Part shown: in pieces, positions 63,664 to 64,000 of the stretch
Numbering within the stretch: the stretch's first letter is position 1
Layout: each line of letters begins with the position of its first letter
DNA from: Alistipes sp.
GTDB taxonomy: Bacteria; Bacteroidota; Bacteroidia; Bacteroidales; Rikenellaceae
Assembly: GCF_020026455.1 (NCBI RefSeq)
Contig: NZ_JAHHQJ010000014.1
Coordinates: 19,718-83,717, forward strand
DNA: 64,000 bases
Direction of reading: 5' to 3'
Translations under genes and position numbers: made by a program
The notes under the pieces: model-generated
The model's input: only the letters and a program-made list of their open reading frames with translations
What the model was told of the DNA's origin: nothing
Databases searched by the model: none

Positions 63664-64000
63664 ATGAAAACAACATCGATCACAGCCCGGCTCAATTACC
63701 GCGTCGACAGCGATGGCTGTCATGCGCTTATTATTCAGGTGATTCACCGCCGTCGCCGCAGCATTCTGACCACTCCGTACCGGTTGCGTCCTGAGGAGTT
63801 TGACGCGAAGAGGGGGCGCGCCGTGGCAGTGAATCGCAGCAAATCCCGCCGCACGTTGATCCGTGAGGCGAACGAATGCATTGTACGCTGCACGGAAGAA
63901 CTGCGTGCTGTCTGCGCGCAGCTGACAGCTTCCGGAAGACCCTATACGGCGTTGGACATCACGGGAGCCTACAGGTTGGGCAGCGACAACCGCTGCGTAG
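63664..64000 (+). CDS. Tyrosine recombinase/integrase, N-terminal part (cut by window edge)
   Basis: 112 codons are visible. MKTTSITARLNYRVDSDGCH followed by ALIIQVIHRRRRSILTTPYR and LRPEEFDAKRG matches the arm-binding N-terminal domain of Bacteroidetes site-specific integrases, then the start of the SAM-like core-binding domain (REANECIVRCTEELRAVCAQ). The catalytic domain with R-H-R-Y lies outside. Such genes belong to integrative elements or invertible-DNA systems. Confidence 0.82.
   Translation, partial: MKTTSITARLNYRVDSDGCHALIIQVIHRRRRSILTTPYRLRPEEFDAKRGRAVAVNRSKSRRTLIREANECIVRCTEELRAVCAQLTASGRPYTALDITGAYRLGSDNRCV

Noticed and set aside
63276..63695. 139-codon minus-strand frame before the integrase
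   Set aside because: Overlaps the integrase start, has basic low-complexity composition and no promoter or family features.

Overview
The window looks like chromosomal DNA from a high-GC member of the Bacteroidales, most likely Alistipes (Rikenellaceae). The signs are SusC/SusD pairs with an ECF sigma/FecR switch, many promoters of the Bacteroidetes form TTTG-N19-TAnnTTTG, almost no Shine-Dalgarno sites, DUF5606 and DUF5689 proteins, GC-rich coding DNA, and genome-typical short tandem repeats between genes. The genus is an inference from gene content and style, not from a marker gene.

Left part (1-18.8 kb): the 3' end of a TonB-dependent receptor, alanine dehydrogenase, a decayed isopropylmalate/homocitrate-synthase-like pseudogene that still has its promoter, obg, two DUF5689 lipoproteins (one cut by an in-frame amber codon), serB, a run of mscS / small lipoprotein / DUF5606 / mgsA, a dusB-CorC pair divergent from argS, a GIY-YIG protein, an OmpA-like periplasmic protein with a basic tail, a conserved small unknown, and a metal ABC transporter pair (ATPase plus binding lipoprotein, no permease).

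Polysaccharide utilisation locus (18.97-36.24 kb): on the minus strand ECF sigma, FecR anti-sigma, then SusC (with STN signalling domain), SusD, a GH43-like lipoprotein, GH97 and GH3; on the plus strand a divergent DUF5121/5125-like surface lipoprotein and a GH2 beta-galactosidase. The logic is sugar sensing by SusC/FecR/sigma, import by SusCD, and periplasmic or surface cleavage by the enzymes. The GH97 carries the Asp typical of the retaining (alpha-galactosidase) branch, and the GH2 is interrupted by one TGG-to-TAG change, so this strain may be deficient in the beta-galactosidase step. A five-copy GGTTT repeat lies between the terminator of fecR and the start of susC.

AT-rich island (36.24-38.1 kb): a small XRE regulator surrounded by at least seven copies of a 14-bp palindrome related to TTTACAAGTGTAAA, one of which covers the regulator's own -7 box, two promoter-like boxes with no gene behind them, and a 65-nt tRNA-like three-way-junction fold. 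This is the part least explained by known genes.

Right part (38.1-64 kb): HIT protein; a recA-relA/spoT-small membrane protein operon; bcp; a zinc-ribbon protein; a WYL regulator; dnaA with a DnaA box in its leader; phosphoglucomutase; a long minus-strand operon dapB-lepB-yigZ-uvrA-M16 peptidase-O-methyltransferase-MazG-like; truA plus a small membrane protein; a C69 dipeptidase-lpd pair; a YggS protein; proC; and the start of a tyrosine recombinase cut by the window edge, which suggests that a mobile element begins there. Several intergenic regions hold minisatellites with units of 11, 16, 21, ~35, 38 and ~88 bp.
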